Shown here: positions 52,213 through 60,341 of the stretch, one piece after another
Numbering within the stretch: position 1 is the first letter of the stretch
Layout of the letters: each line of letters begins with the position of its first letter
From: Conexibacter sp. SYSU D00693
Lineage (GTDB): Bacteria; Actinomycetota; Thermoleophilia; Solirubrobacterales; Solirubrobacteraceae
DNA length: 64,000 nt
NCBI RefSeq assembly: GCF_017084525.1
Contig: NZ_CP070950.1
Location: 1,736,001 to 1,800,000 of the forward strand
Direction: 5' to 3'
Translations under genes and position numbers: made by a program
Notes under the pieces: generated by a model
The model's input: the letters and a program-made list of their open reading frames with translations, nothing else
Databases searched by the model: none
What the model was told of the DNA's origin: nothing

Positions 52213-52296
52213 GTCCGGCGTCCGGCCGGCTCAAGGGCTGCACGGCGTCGTGCCATCGCCGCTGAGAACCGCCCGGAGGCGGCGGAGTTGCGGCCG

Positions 52297-52647
52297 CTAG
52301 ACGAGTGCCGGGGCGACGTCGGGCGCGTCGTCGTCGAGCGGCGTGCAGTCGCCGCCGGCGCCGAGCCAGCGCTCGCCGTAGTCCTTCATGCCGTCGACGA
52401 TGGGCAGCAGCGCGCGGCCCTTGTCGGTCAGCGCGTAGCCGTCGGTGCCGCGGCGCTCGACGATGCCCTCCTCCTCGAGCGCCCGCAGGCGCAGCGAGAG
52501 GGTGCGCGGGCTGATGCCGCTCAGCGAGCGCTCGAGCTCGCAGAAGCGCGCCCGGCCTGCCGCCAGGTCGCGCACCAGCAGGATCGTCCACTTCGCGCAG
52601 ACGATCTCCGCCGTGCGGCACACGGGGCAGTTGGGGTCGACGGGCAC
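52297..52647 (-). CDS. HxlR-family winged-helix regulator
   Basis: 116 residues. The HxlR pattern is CPVCRTAEIVCAKWTILLVRDLAAGRARFCELERSLSGISPRTLSLRLRALEEEGIVERRG. Three N-terminal Cys (CPVC and VC) resemble redox- or aldehyde-sensing HxlR proteins such as HypR/YodB, so thiol-based sensing is plausible. The start GTG 52647 has TAAAGT 6 nt before it, a leaderless-type promoter; the GGAGGT directly abutting the start is too close to act as a ribosome binding site. The target is unknown; amidase lies downstream and AIM24 upstream. Confidence 0.87.
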   Translation of the reverse strand: MPVDPNCPVCRTAEIVCAKWTILLVRDLAAGRARFCELERSLSGISPRTLSLRLRALEEEGIVERRGTDGYALTDKGRALLPIVDGMKDYGERWLGAGGDCTPLDDDAPDVAPALV

Positions 52648-52693
52648 ACCTCCACTTTACCGACTGAAGCAGCGTGCCCGCGTGCGGGTGCCC

Positions 52694-53398
52694 CTACTGC
52701 CCGAGCAACCCCCCGAGCCCGCCGCCGCTGCCGTCCGTGGGGACCGTGGGGCGGCCCTCGCTGGGCTGCACGAGCACCCACCCCGCGCCGGAGAACGCCA
52801 TCTGCAGCGTCTCCCCCGAGCCGCGGCCGATGAGGTTCTTGGCCTTGAACTCGGTCTTCAGCGACGTCTGGACGCCCGCCGACCAGGCGACGACCGCCTG
52901 GGCGTCGGCGAAGGTCGGCGCGCTCGCGACGTCGAGGACCATCGGCGTGCCGTCGGTCAGCAGCGCGACCCAGCCCGTGCCCTTGAGGATCGTGTTGAAG
53001 AGCCCGGCGCCCATGACGCCGCTGGCGCCCTTCACGCGCTCGACGTCCCAGTCGATGCCGTCGTCGAAGGCCAGGAGGCTCTCGCCGCTCACCGTCAGCT
53101 GGTCGTCCTCGAGGTGGACGAGGTGGACGTACTGGGCGGTGTCGGCGAGGAAGACCTCGCCCGTCCCGCTGACCTTCATGAGCCGCTGCCCCTCGCCGGT
53201 CAGCGCCTTCTTCATGAACCGCCCGACGCCGCCCATCCCGGCGTGCTCGAACGACACGTCGCCCTGGTAGGCGACCATCGAGCCGAGCTTGGCCTGGATC
53301 GTGACGTCGCGCAGCTCCACCTTGAGCAGCTGGGCGTTCTGGAGCGAGAAGGCGTCGGCGGACTCGCGCTCGCCGAGGTCCTGGAAGGTCGTGCGCAC
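52694..53398 (-). CDS. AIM24-family protein
   Basis: 234 residues. Repeating beta-strand pattern of the AIM24/TIGR00266 fold: VAYQGDVSFEHAGMGGVGRFMKKALTGEGQRLMKVSGTGEVFLAD, LTVSGESLLAFDDGIDWD and GSGETLQMAFSGAGWVLVQP. The C-terminal tail is Gly-rich. Members are soluble trimer-like beta proteins of unknown biochemical role. The GTG start at 53398 has TAGCGT 7 nt upstream, the leaderless-type pattern. It lies 33 nt downstream of the pilT stop on the same strand but carries its own promoter. Confidence 0.87.
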   Translation of the reverse strand: MRTTFQDLGERESADAFSLQNAQLLKVELRDVTIQAKLGSMVAYQGDVSFEHAGMGGVGRFMKKALTGEGQRLMKVSGTGEVFLADTAQYVHLVHLEDDQLTVSGESLLAFDDGIDWDVERVKGASGVMGAGLFNTILKGTGWVALLTDGTPMVLDVASAPTFADAQAVVAWSAGVQTSLKTEFKAKNLIGRGSGETLQMAFSGAGWVLVQPSEGRPTVPTDGSGGGLGGLLGQ

Positions 53399-53411
53399 GG
53401 CCGCGACGCTA
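53399..53411 (-). promoter_or_regulatory. Leaderless-type promoter of the AIM24 gene
   Basis: TAGCGT (53411-53406 on the minus strand) lies 7 nt before GTG 53398. Confidence 0.55.
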
Positions 53412-53431
53412 CCGGCCGCGCACCGCGGCGC

Positions 53432-54592
53432 CTAGCGCAGCGTCGCGGCGGCCGAGCCGGGCGCCAGGCGCTGGTCCTCGGCCTGGGCGAGGTCGTCCAT
53501 CGTGGTGCCGCGGCGGCCGTCGGCGGCGACGAGGAGCTTGAAGTCGTGCGGGCTGGAGGCGGCGGCGACGGCCTGGTCCATCGTGACCCGGCCGGCCTTG
53601 AGGTGCTCGAAGAGCGCCTGGTCGAAGGTCTGCATGCCGTAGAAGCCGCCGTCGGCGATGACCTCGCCGAGGCGACCGGTCTGCAGCGGGTCCATGACCA
53701 TGTCGCGCACCCGGCCGGTCATCCGCAGCACCTCGCAGGTCGCGACGCGGCCGCGGCCGTCGGCGGCCGGGACCAGGCGCTGGGAGATGACGCCCTTCAG
53801 CGTGCCGGCGATCATCGAGCGCACCTGCTGGTGCATGTGGGGCTCGAAGAACTCGATGAGGCGGTTGACCGTCTCCGCGGCGTCGACGGAGTGCACCGTC
53901 GAGAAGACCAGGTGGCCGGTCTCGGCGGCGCTGAGCGCGGTCTGGACCGTCTCCTCGTCGCGCATCTCGCCGATGAGGATCACGTCGGGGTCCTGGCGCA
54001 GGACGCGGCGCAGCGCCTTCTTGAACGAGGCGGTGTCCATCCCGACCTCGCGCTGGTTGATGACCGCCTTCTTGTCCTGGTGCAGGAACTCGATCGGGTC
54101 CTCGATCGTCACGACGTGGCGGTGGCGCGTCGTGTTGATGTGGTCGATCATCGCCGCGAGCGTCGTCGACTTGCCCGAGCCGGTGGTGCCGGTGAGCAGG
54201 ACGATGCCGCGCTCCTCCTCGGCGAGCTCGCGGATGACCGGCGGCAGGCTGAGCTCGTCGAGGGTGCGGATGCGCTCGGGGATCGCGCGGCAGACCATGG
54301 AGGTGAAGCCGCGCTGCTTGAAGGCGTTGACGCGGAAGCGGGCGACGCCCTCGATCGCGTAGGAGAAGTCGACCTCGCCGTCCTGGGTGAACTCGGCGAG
54401 CTTGTCCGGGTCGGTCAGGACGTGGTGCAGCGCCGCGTCGGCCTCCTGGGGCGTGAGCGGCTGGGCCCCGTCGATCGGCCGCAGCTCGCCGTCGACGCGC
54501 ACCATCGGGGGCGCGGGGACCTTCAGGTGGAGGTCCGAGCCGCCGAGCGTGACGAGCTGGCGGAGGGCAGCGGTGATCTCGAAGGGGGCCAC
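53432..54592 (-). CDS. pilT: PilT-like retraction/twitching ATPase
   Basis: 386 residues. N-terminal GGSDLHLKVPAPPMVRVDGEL is the usual PilT/GspE start; Walker A is GTTGSGKSTT (about 134); ITIEDPIEFLHQ, with the Walker B-region Glu in VILIGEMRDEET; then GHLVFSTVHSVDAAETVNRLIEF. PilT motors disassemble type IV pili. No pilB, pilC, pilM-Q or pilin gene is in the window, so this copy is orphaned here. The GTG start (54592) lies inside the 3' arm of a perfect 13-bp hairpin and lacks a separate ribosome binding site, which suggests translational control. Confidence 0.88.
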   Translation of the reverse strand: MAPFEITAALRQLVTLGGSDLHLKVPAPPMVRVDGELRPIDGAQPLTPQEADAALHHVLTDPDKLAEFTQDGEVDFSYAIEGVARFRVNAFKQRGFTSMVCRAIPERIRTLDELSLPPVIRELAEEERGIVLLTGTTGSGKSTTLAAMIDHINTTRHRHVVTIEDPIEFLHQDKKAVINQREVGMDTASFKKALRRVLRQDPDVILIGEMRDEETVQTALSAAETGHLVFSTVHSVDAAETVNRLIEFFEPHMHQQVRSMIAGTLKGVISQRLVPAADGRGRVATCEVLRMTGRVRDMVMDPLQTGRLGEVIADGGFYGMQTFDQALFEHLKAGRVTMDQAVAAASSPHDFKLLVAADGRRGTTMDDLAQAEDQRLAPGSAAATLR

Positions 54593-54617
54593 GCCTCACG
54601 GATCGGCGTGGCCCCCT
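54583..54617 (-). promoter_or_regulatory. 13-bp hairpin covering the pilT start codon
   Basis: AGGGGGCCACGCC (54583-54595) pairs perfectly with 54605-54617, with a 9-nt loop. The pilT GTG is within the stem. It lies 34 nt after the RTX-like gene stop and could act as that gene's terminator as well as a translation-blocking structure. Confidence 0.55.
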
Positions 54618-54650
54618 CCGGGCTTGAGCGGGCTGGCTCGGGCTGGCCGG

Positions 54651-55460
54651 CTAGGCCGCCGGGGCCTGCTCCTCCTTGACGGACTGCTGCTGGTCCTCGC
54701 CCTTGCTCTCGGCCTTCTTGGGCGCCTTGCGCTCGACGGTCTCGCACGAGCCGTTCGGGTTCTGCGCGGTGGCGTCGACGATGACGTCGACCTGGTCGAG
54801 GAACGCGCGGTCGTTGCCCTCGCCGCAGGCGACGCGGTCGACCTCGCCGTCGCGGGTGCGCAGCCGGTCGTCGCCGGCACCGCCGTCGAGCGTGTCGCCG
54901 ACCTGGTCGACGCCGCCGCCCTGCGCCACGTCGCCGCGGGCGAGCGCCCAGAGGACGTCGTTGCCGTCGCCGCCCTCGGAGGTGTCCGTGCCGAGGTTGG
55001 CGTAGATCACGTCGTTGCCGGCGCCGCCGCGCTGGACGTCGTCGCCGGTGCCGCCGGCCAGGACGTCGTTGCCGCCCTCGCCCTCGCTGGTGTCGTTGCC
55101 CGACCCGCCGCGGAGGCGGTCGCGGGCGTCGCCGCCGCGCAGCGTGTCGTTGCCGGGGCCGCCGAAGAGGCGGTCGAAGGACGTGCGGTCGCCGGTGTTC
55201 GCGGCGTCGCCGCTCAGGGTGTCGTTGCCGGTCGAGCCCCAGAGCCAGTCGTTGCCGGGCCCGCCGGAGAGGCGGTCGTCGGCCGCGCGGCCGTTGATGC
55301 GGTCGTTGCCGCCGTTGCCGGCGATCTGGTCGGCGCCGTTGGTGCCGCGCAGGCGCTCGGAGCGGTCGCTGCCGTCGATGGTCGCGGCCAGCGCGGTGGC
55401 CGGCACGAGCGCGAGCGCCGCGACGGCGCCGAGGGTGCCTCGGGTCAGGTGCATGGGCAT
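54651..55460 (-). CDS. Secreted RTX-like calcium-binding repeat protein
   Basis: 269 residues. Signal peptide about 1-26 ([17 protein letters not shown]). Seven or more nonapeptide repeats of the GGxGxDxLx type ([39 protein letters not shown]) predict a Ca2+-bound beta-roll. The C-terminal domain has a Cys pair ([12 protein letters not shown] and [10 protein letters not shown]) followed by a Lys/Glu/Gln tail. The CETV motif is shared with the divergent small RTX protein, so the two are paralogues. Start 55460 has CAGACT 7 nt upstream; a second ATG lies two codons later. Confidence 0.83.
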   Translation of the reverse strand: MPMHLTRGTLGAVAALALVPATALAATIDGSDRSERLRGTNGADQIAGNGGNDRINGRAADDRLSGGPGNDWLWGSTGNDTLSGDAANTGDRTSFDRLFGGPGNDTLRGGDARDRLRGGSGNDTSEGEGGNDVLAGGTGDDVQRGGAGNDVIYANLGTDTSEGGDGNDVLWALARGDVAQGGGVDQVGDTLDGGAGDDRLRTRDGEVDRVACGEGNDRAFLDQVDVIVDATAQNPNGSCETVERKAPKKAESKGEDQQQSVKEEQAPAA

Positions 55461-55500
55461 GGCGGCGAGTCTGCGCCGCGCGGGATGGGCTGTGGGCGCG

Positions 55501-55541
55501 CTCTCACGGGCTTCTCACCAGGCGTGAGAAGCGCATGAGAG
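55501..55541. promoter_or_regulatory. Four-half-site operator with 11-bp phasing
   Basis: An 18-bp arm CTCTCACGGGCTTCTCAC pairs with 55524-55541 at 16 of 18 positions around CAGGC. It contains four copies of the half-site TCTCAC/GTGAGA at 55502, 55513, 55524 and 55535, exactly 11 bp apart. It lies between the divergent RTX-like genes, upstream of a response-regulator operon. Confidence 0.65.
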
Positions 55542-55571
55542 TCGTGCGCGCGCGGGAGCCTTGCGGTCATC

Positions 55572-55985
55572 ATGCGTCGTCCTGTGCGCGCTGTCCGTCC
55601 CCTTGCCGTGGTCGCGGTCCTGGCCGCGACGGCCACCCCGGCGTTCGCCCGCACGTTCACCGGCGGCCCGGGCCCGGACCGCCTGAGCGGCACCTCGCGC
55701 GCCGACGTCCTCAACGGCCGGGCGGGCGACGACGTCCTCGCCGGCAACGGCGGGGGCGACCGGCTCGTCGGCGGGCCCGGGGCCGACACCCTCCTCGGCG
55801 GCGCCGGCAACGACCGCATCGTCGCGGGCGCCGGTCGCGACGTGGTCGTCGGGGGCGCGGGCAACGACGTCATCGCGGTCCGTGGTGGCGGCGCCGACCA
55901 GGTCTCCTGCGGGCCGGGGCGCGACCGCGTCACCGCCGACGCGCGCGACCAGGTCGGCGGCGACTGCGAGACCGTCCAGCGGTGA
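55572..55985 (+). CDS. Small secreted RTX-like calcium-binding protein
   Basis: 137 residues. Signal peptide about 1-26 (VRPLAVVAVLAATATPAFA). About six GGxGxDxL-type nonapeptides (GGPGPDRLSG, GGPGADTLLGGAGNDRI) are followed by the same Cys-bounded C-terminal module as the divergent protein (VSCGPGRDRV...GDCETVQR). It is the first gene of an operon with the response regulator, whose GTG overlaps its stop (GTGA). That coupling of a Ca2+-binding exoprotein to a two-component system suggests Ca2+ or envelope sensing. Confidence 0.82.
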   Translation: MRRPVRAVRPLAVVAVLAATATPAFARTFTGGPGPDRLSGTSRADVLNGRAGDDVLAGNGGGDRLVGGPGADTLLGGAGNDRIVAGAGRDVVVGGAGNDVIAVRGGGADQVSCGPGRDRVTADARDQVGGDCETVQR

Positions 55986-56671
55986 GCGCCCAGGCCGCGG
56001 CGCCCGTGGTCCTGCTCGTCGACGACGACGCGGCGATCCGGCGCAGCGTCGGCGAGGCGCTGGAGCTCGAGGGCTTCGAGGTCGTGCCGGCCTCGGGTGG
56101 CAAGGCGGCGCTGGCCGCGGTCGAGGCCGTCGACCCGCAGGTCGTCCTGCTCGACCTCGGGATGCCGGACCTCGACGGGCTCGAGGTGCTCGAGCGGCTG
56201 CGCGGGGCGGGCAACGACGTGCCGGTCTGCGTGCTGTCGGCGCGCGACGAGGTCGACGACCGCGTGCGCGGGCTGCAGGCGGGGGCCGACGACTACGTCG
56301 TCAAGCCGTTCGCGCTCGAGGAGGTCGTCGCGCGGCTCCAGGCGCTGCTGCGCCGCCGGCCGGCGCGGGAGGGCGGCCGGCTCGAGGTGGGCGACGTCGC
56401 GCTGGACCCGGCGGCCCACGCCGCGTGGCGCGGTGGGCGCGAGCTCGGGCTCACCCGGCGCGAGCTCGAGCTGCTCGAGCTGTTCCTGCGCCACCCCGGC
56501 GAGGTCCTCACGCGCCGTCAGCTGCACGAGGAGGTCTGGGGCTACACGTTCGACCCGGGGACGAACGTCGCCGACGTCTTCGTGGGCTACCTGCGCCGCA
56601 AGCTCGAGGCCGGCGGCGAGCCGCGGGTGCTCCACACCGTGCGCGGCGTGGGCTTCGTCCTGCGGCCCTGA
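55982..56671 (+). CDS. OmpR/PhoB-family response regulator
   Basis: 229 residues from GTG 55982. Receiver domain: acidic cluster DDD (14-16), phospho-acceptor Asp in VVLLDLGMPD (about 58), Thr/Ser switch in VCVLSARDE and Lys in DYVVKPFAL. The winged-helix C-terminal domain has LTRRELELLELFLRHPGEVLTRRQLHEEVWG and NVADVFVGYLRRKLE, RGVGFVLRP. It probably binds the 11-bp-phased operator upstream of the RTX gene. It is followed by its kinase gene 19 nt later. Confidence 0.9.
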   Translation: MSAQAAAPVVLLVDDDAAIRRSVGEALELEGFEVVPASGGKAALAAVEAVDPQVVLLDLGMPDLDGLEVLERLRGAGNDVPVCVLSARDEVDDRVRGLQAGADDYVVKPFALEEVVARLQALLRRRPAREGGRLEVGDVALDPAAHAAWRGGRELGLTRRELELLELFLRHPGEVLTRRQLHEEVWGYTFDPGTNVADVFVGYLRRKLEAGGEPRVLHTVRGVGFVLRP

Positions 56672-56690
56672 CAGGCTGGAGGGCGTCTTG

Positions 56691-58046
56691 ATGCGCGGGC
56701 TGCGCGGGCGCCTCACGCTGGGCCTCACCCTGGTGCTCGCCGCGGTCCTCGCGGCGGCGGGGCTCTACGTCGCCCATGACGCCGACCGCTCCGAGCGCGA
56801 GGTCCTCGACGACCGGCTCCAGCGCACGGCCGAGCTGTCCACGGCGACGGCGGTGGCGGCGGTCCAGGAGGGGCTGCCCGGCGGCGACCGGCGGCTCGAC
56901 GCGGTGCTCTCGGCGACGAGCTCGTCGCTGCGGCTCTTCGTCGGGCGCACGCCGGTGCTCGACACGGGCCGCCAGCCGCCGCCGCACCCGCGGCTGCCAC
57001 GGGGCTTCGCGACCTTCGAGGCCGACGGCACGCGCTACCGCGCGTTCACGACGCGCCTGCGCGACCCGTCGCTGGGCGGGCTCGTGCGGCTCGAGGTGAC
57101 GACGACGCTCACGGCGCTCGAGCGCCGCCAGGCGCGGCTGCGGCGGCGGCTGGCCCTCATCGGGCTCGCGGCGCTGGCGGTGTGCGCGGCGCTGACGTTC
57201 CTGGCCACGAGCGTCGTGCTGGCGCCGCTGCGCCGGCTGCGCAGCGCCACCGCGGAGATCGCGGGCGACGAGGACCTCGACCGCCGGGTGGCGGCGGACG
57301 GGCCGTTCGAGCTGCGCGCCCTGGCGTCGTCGTTCAACGCGATGCTCGCGCGGCTGGGACGCAGCGCCGCCGACCGCGAGCGCGCGCTCGCGGCGACACG
57401 GCGCTTCGCCGCCGACGCGGGGCACGAGCTGCGCACGCCGCTCACGAGCCTCCAGGCGACCCTGTCGTCGCTCTCGCGCCATCCCGACCTCCCGGCCGAG
57501 CGCCGCTCGCGGATGCTCGAGGACGCCGCCGACCAGCAGCACCGCCTCGTGGCCCTGCTCGACGGCCTGCAGGCGCTGGCGCGCGGCGACGCGGCGCCAC
57601 CCGACGACGACGTCGACCTCGCCGAGCTCGTCGACGTCGCGGTCAGCGCGGCCGCCGAGCGCCATCCCGCCGTGCGCTTCGTGCCCGAGCTGCCCGAGGA
57701 CCCCGTCGTCGTGCGCGGCTGGGCGCCCGGCCTGCGCTCCATCGCCGACAACCTCCTGCAGAACGCGGCGCTGCACGGGGCCTCCGGCGGCGGGACCGTG
57801 CGCGTCGCCCTCGAGCCCGGCCCCGTCCTGGTGGTCGAGGACGACGGCCCCGGCATCCCGGAGGCCGACCGCGAGCGCGTCCTCGAGCCCTTCACGCGCC
57901 TCGGCGCCGGCGAGGCGCCCGGCTCCGGCCTCGGCCTGGCCGTCGTCGCCCAGCAGGCCCGCCACCACGGCGCCGAGCTGGCCATCGGGACCTCGCAGGG
58001 CCTCGGCGGTGCCCGGTTGAGCGTCCGCTTCGGCGCGTCGTCGTAA
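56691..58046 (+). CDS. Sensor histidine kinase
   Basis: 451 residues from ATG 56691, with GGAGGG 7 nt upstream. Two membrane helices (about 8-25 and 145-168) flank a 120-residue extracytoplasmic sensor. A HAMP segment follows (APLRRLRSATAEIAG). The dimerisation/phosphoacceptor motif is FAADAGHELRTPLTSLQ (His about 243). The ATPase has N-box DNLLQNAALHG, DDGPGIP and GSGLGLAVV. It pairs with the response regulator just upstream. The stimulus is unknown; the linked Ca2+-binding proteins point to calcium or cell-envelope state. Confidence 0.9.
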   Translation: MRGLRGRLTLGLTLVLAAVLAAAGLYVAHDADRSEREVLDDRLQRTAELSTATAVAAVQEGLPGGDRRLDAVLSATSSSLRLFVGRTPVLDTGRQPPPHPRLPRGFATFEADGTRYRAFTTRLRDPSLGGLVRLEVTTTLTALERRQARLRRRLALIGLAALAVCAALTFLATSVVLAPLRRLRSATAEIAGDEDLDRRVAADGPFELRALASSFNAMLARLGRSAADRERALAATRRFAADAGHELRTPLTSLQATLSSLSRHPDLPAERRSRMLEDAADQQHRLVALLDGLQALARGDAAPPDDDVDLAELVDVAVSAAAERHPAVRFVPELPEDPVVVRGWAPGLRSIADNLLQNAALHGASGGGTVRVALEPGPVLVVEDDGPGIPEADRERVLEPFTRLGAGEAPGSGLGLAVVAQQARHHGAELAIGTSQGLGGARLSVRFGASS

Positions 58047-58183
58047 CTCCGGGCGCGTAGAACCCTCGACCACCGCCTCAGCCTCGCCCCGCCCGGTCGC
58101 CCCCGCGCGGCGCCGCGTCACCTCCACCCTCGACCTCGCCCCGAGAGTCGACAGAAGCCCACCCGGCAGCGGGCGCGGAACGG

Positions 58184-58211
58184 CGAAGGGCGCCCCGGAG
58201 GGCGCCCTTCG
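58184..58211. terminator. Strong bidirectional hairpin between kinase and rpoD
   Basis: CGAAGGGCGCCC-cgga-GGGCGCCCTTCG is a perfect 12-bp stem, 27 nt from the rpoD stop. No T tract. The rest of the gap 58047-58237 is unremarkable. Confidence 0.7.
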
Positions 58212-58237
58212 GCACGGCGTGGGTGTCGCGGTCGCGG

Positions 58238-59347
58238 CTAGGCGACGTCGCGGAGCTTCTGGGCCTCCGCGAGCGACTGGAGCTTCTTGAGCGACTGGTT
58301 CTCGATCTGGCGGATGCGCTCGCGCGTCACGTTGAACGTGCGGCCGACCTCGTCGAGGGTCCGCGGGTGCTCGCCGCCGAGGCCGTAGCGCAGCTCGAGG
58401 ACGCGGCGCTCGCGGTAGGAGAGGTTCTCCAGCGCCTCGCGCAGCGCCTCCTTGGTGAGGATCTCGGCGGCGCGCTCGTACGGGGACTCGGCCCGCTCGT
58501 CGGCGATGAACTGGCCGAACTCCGACTCCTCCTCGTCGCCGACGGGCTTCTCGAGGGAGACCGGGGCCTGCGCGGAGCGCTTGATCGAGTCGACCTCCTC
58601 CGGGTCGATCCCGGTGACCTCGGCGATCTCCTCGGCGGTGGGCTCGCGGCCCAGCTCCGTGACGAGCTTGCGCTCGGCGCGGCCGATCTTGTTGAGCTTC
58701 TCGACGACGTGGACCGGGATGCGGATCGTGCGCGCCTTGTCGGCCAGGGCGCGGGCGATCGCCTGGCGGATCCACCAGGTCGCGTAGGTCGAGAACTTGA
58801 AGCCCTTGCGGTAGTCGAACTTCTCCGCCGCGCGGACGAGCCCGAGCGTGCCCTCCTGGATGAGGTCCAGGAACGGCAGGCCCTGGTTGCGGTAGTTCTT
58901 GGCGATCGAGACGACGAGGCGCAGGTTCGACTCGACCATCTTCTGCTTCGCGTCGAGGTCGCCGCGCTCGATGCGCTTGGCGAGGTCGACCTCCTCCTGC
59001 GCGGTCAGGAGGCGCACCTTGCCGATGTCCTTCAGGAACAGCTGGAGGCTGTCCGTGGTCATGTCGGCGCGCAGGTCCAGCGCCGACGGCGCCTTGCGGG
59101 CGCGGCGCTGGCGCTTGTCCGGCGCGCGCTCGACCTGGTTGGCGGCGGCGGTCGCGGGGTCGATCTCCTCGACGAGCTCGATCTCGGCCTGCTCGAGGTA
59201 CGAGTGGAGCTCTTCGACGTCGGCCTCGTCCAGGTCGAGCTCGGAGACCGCGCCGGCGATCTCGGCGTACGTGAGCACGCCGGCCGCCTGGCCCTTGACC
59301 ATGAGGCCCTTGATCTCTTCGAGTTCCTGGAGTTCCACTACTGACAT
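58238..59347 (-). CDS. rpoD: Principal RNA polymerase sigma factor (RpoD/SigA)
   Basis: 369 residues from ATG 59347, after which an acidic region 1.1-like segment begins ([17 protein letters not shown]). Region 1.2 is [22 protein letters not shown]. Regions 2.1-2.4 contain [26 protein letters not shown] and [19 protein letters not shown]. Region 3 holds [14 protein letters not shown], and region 4.2 is [22 protein letters not shown]. These match the housekeeping sigma factor. The 380-bp upstream region includes TACCAT (59472-59467 on the minus strand) as a candidate -10 and a CRP-type box farther up. Confidence 0.93.
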   Translation of the reverse strand: MSVVELQELEEIKGLMVKGQAAGVLTYAEIAGAVSELDLDEADVEELHSYLEQAEIELVEEIDPATAAANQVERAPDKRQRRARKAPSALDLRADMTTDSLQLFLKDIGKVRLLTAQEEVDLAKRIERGDLDAKQKMVESNLRLVVSIAKNYRNQGLPFLDLIQEGTLGLVRAAEKFDYRKGFKFSTYATWWIRQAIARALADKARTIRIPVHVVEKLNKIGRAERKLVTELGREPTAEEIAEVTGIDPEEVDSIKRSAQAPVSLEKPVGDEEESEFGQFIADERAESPYERAAEILTKEALREALENLSYRERRVLELRYGLGGEHPRTLDEVGRTFNVTRERIRQIENQSLKKLQSLAEAQKLRDVA

Positions 59348-59728
59348 CGGCGTCCGTTCGAGATGGCCGGTGCGCGCTGCGCGTCCCGGCGAGGTGGTCT
59401 TCGGGCGGAAGGTCTGCCACCCGGCTCCGCCGCTGCGCGGTCGAGGCCAGAAGGCGTGAGCCCTCCATGGTACGTCCTGCACTGCCGTGCTGCCACGACT
59501 GTGTGATCGCCGTCACACAAGCACGTCGCAGCCGAGGCCGAGCGGGACGGCCTCGCCGGGCAACAACACCCGGGAGGGGGCTTGGTTTCAGGGGCACAGA
59601 GCGAATCGGCACAGCTGTGCAGGCGCTTGAGGTCCGACCGTGCCGGATCGCGCGCCCCCGCGCGCCCCGTGGGCGCCGTCTTGCACGCCCGGGTGCCGCG
59701 CGCCGCGCGCGTGCGCGAACATGTGCGC
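59348..59728. other. Divergent intergenic region between rpoD and the histone-like gene
   Basis: 380 bp with no gene. It contains a candidate rpoD -10 (TACCAT, minus strand, 59472-59467), a perfect CRP-type box at 59502-59517 and the palindrome GCACAGCTGTGC at 59609-59620. Confidence 0.55.
59502..59517. promoter_or_regulatory. CRP/GlxR-type binding site
   Basis: TGTGA-TCGCCG-TCACA matches the CRP consensus TGTGA-N6-TCACA perfectly; the outer G and C extend the dyad by one pair. It lies 155 nt from the rpoD start and 212 nt from the histone-like start. Confidence 0.6.
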
Positions 59729-60334
59729 ATGAGCCCGAGCGACGGCGACCGCGACGTCCTGAAGAGCCTCCCCCGCACGCGCCCAGCCCGTCGCAGCGCC
59801 AAGCGCGGCGGCGGCCAGGCGACCCCGGACGCCGCCGAGCGCGTCGCCGAGGCGGCCGCCGCGGAGGCCGGGCCCGCGGCCAAGGCGAAGCCCAAGGCCG
59901 CCAGGGCGGGCACGGCGAAGGCGGGGGCCGCCAAGACGAGGGCCGCGGCGAAGCCGAAGACCGCCGCCGGGCCCAAGGCCGCCGCGAAGCCGAAGGCGGC
60001 GTCGACCGCGAAGCCCAAGGCCGCGACGAAGCCGAAGGCGGCGTCGACCGCGAAGCCCAAGGCCGCAACGAAGCCGAAGGCCAAGCCGGCGCCGAAGCCC
60101 ACGTCGGTCAAGGCCGCCGCCAGGCCGAAGGCCGCGGCCCCCGCCAAGCCCGGCCCGGCGCCGGCCCCCGGCGCGCAGGCCGAGCCGCTCGCGCCGCCGC
60201 CCGCCGGGTGGGCCACGCCGCAGGACGGCGACCAGCGCGGTCCGGCGGAGGAGCTCGTCGAGGCCGCCCGCCAGGTCGCCGGCGGCGTCGCGGGCGTCGT
60301 CGGCAAGGTCCTCGGGCGCCTGCCCCGTCCGTAG
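59729..60334 (+). CDS. Histone H1-like Lys/Ala-rich DNA-binding protein
   Basis: 201 residues from ATG 59729. After a 45-residue leader the middle 110 residues are K-P-K-A-A repeats, including two exact copies of the 14-residue unit KPKAASTAKPKAAT. The C-terminal 40 residues form an amphipathic acidic helix (EELVEAARQVAGGVAGVVGKVL). This resembles bacterial histone H1-like nucleoid proteins; DNA binding and compaction are expected, not shown. The gene is divergent from rpoD and convergent with the degenerate-GGDEF gene. Confidence 0.75.
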   Translation: MSPSDGDRDVLKSLPRTRPARRSAKRGGGQATPDAAERVAEAAAAEAGPAAKAKPKAARAGTAKAGAAKTRAAAKPKTAAGPKAAAKPKAASTAKPKAATKPKAASTAKPKAATKPKAKPAPKPTSVKAAARPKAAAPAKPGPAPAPGAQAEPLAPPPAGWATPQDGDQRGPAEELVEAARQVAGGVAGVVGKVLGRLPRP

Positions 60335-60341
60335 CGGCGCG

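Noticed and set aside
59609-59620. Palindrome GCACAGCTGTGC as a second regulatory site
   Set aside because: Perfect but short, with no match to a known actinobacterial operator; mentioned only as part of the intergenic region.
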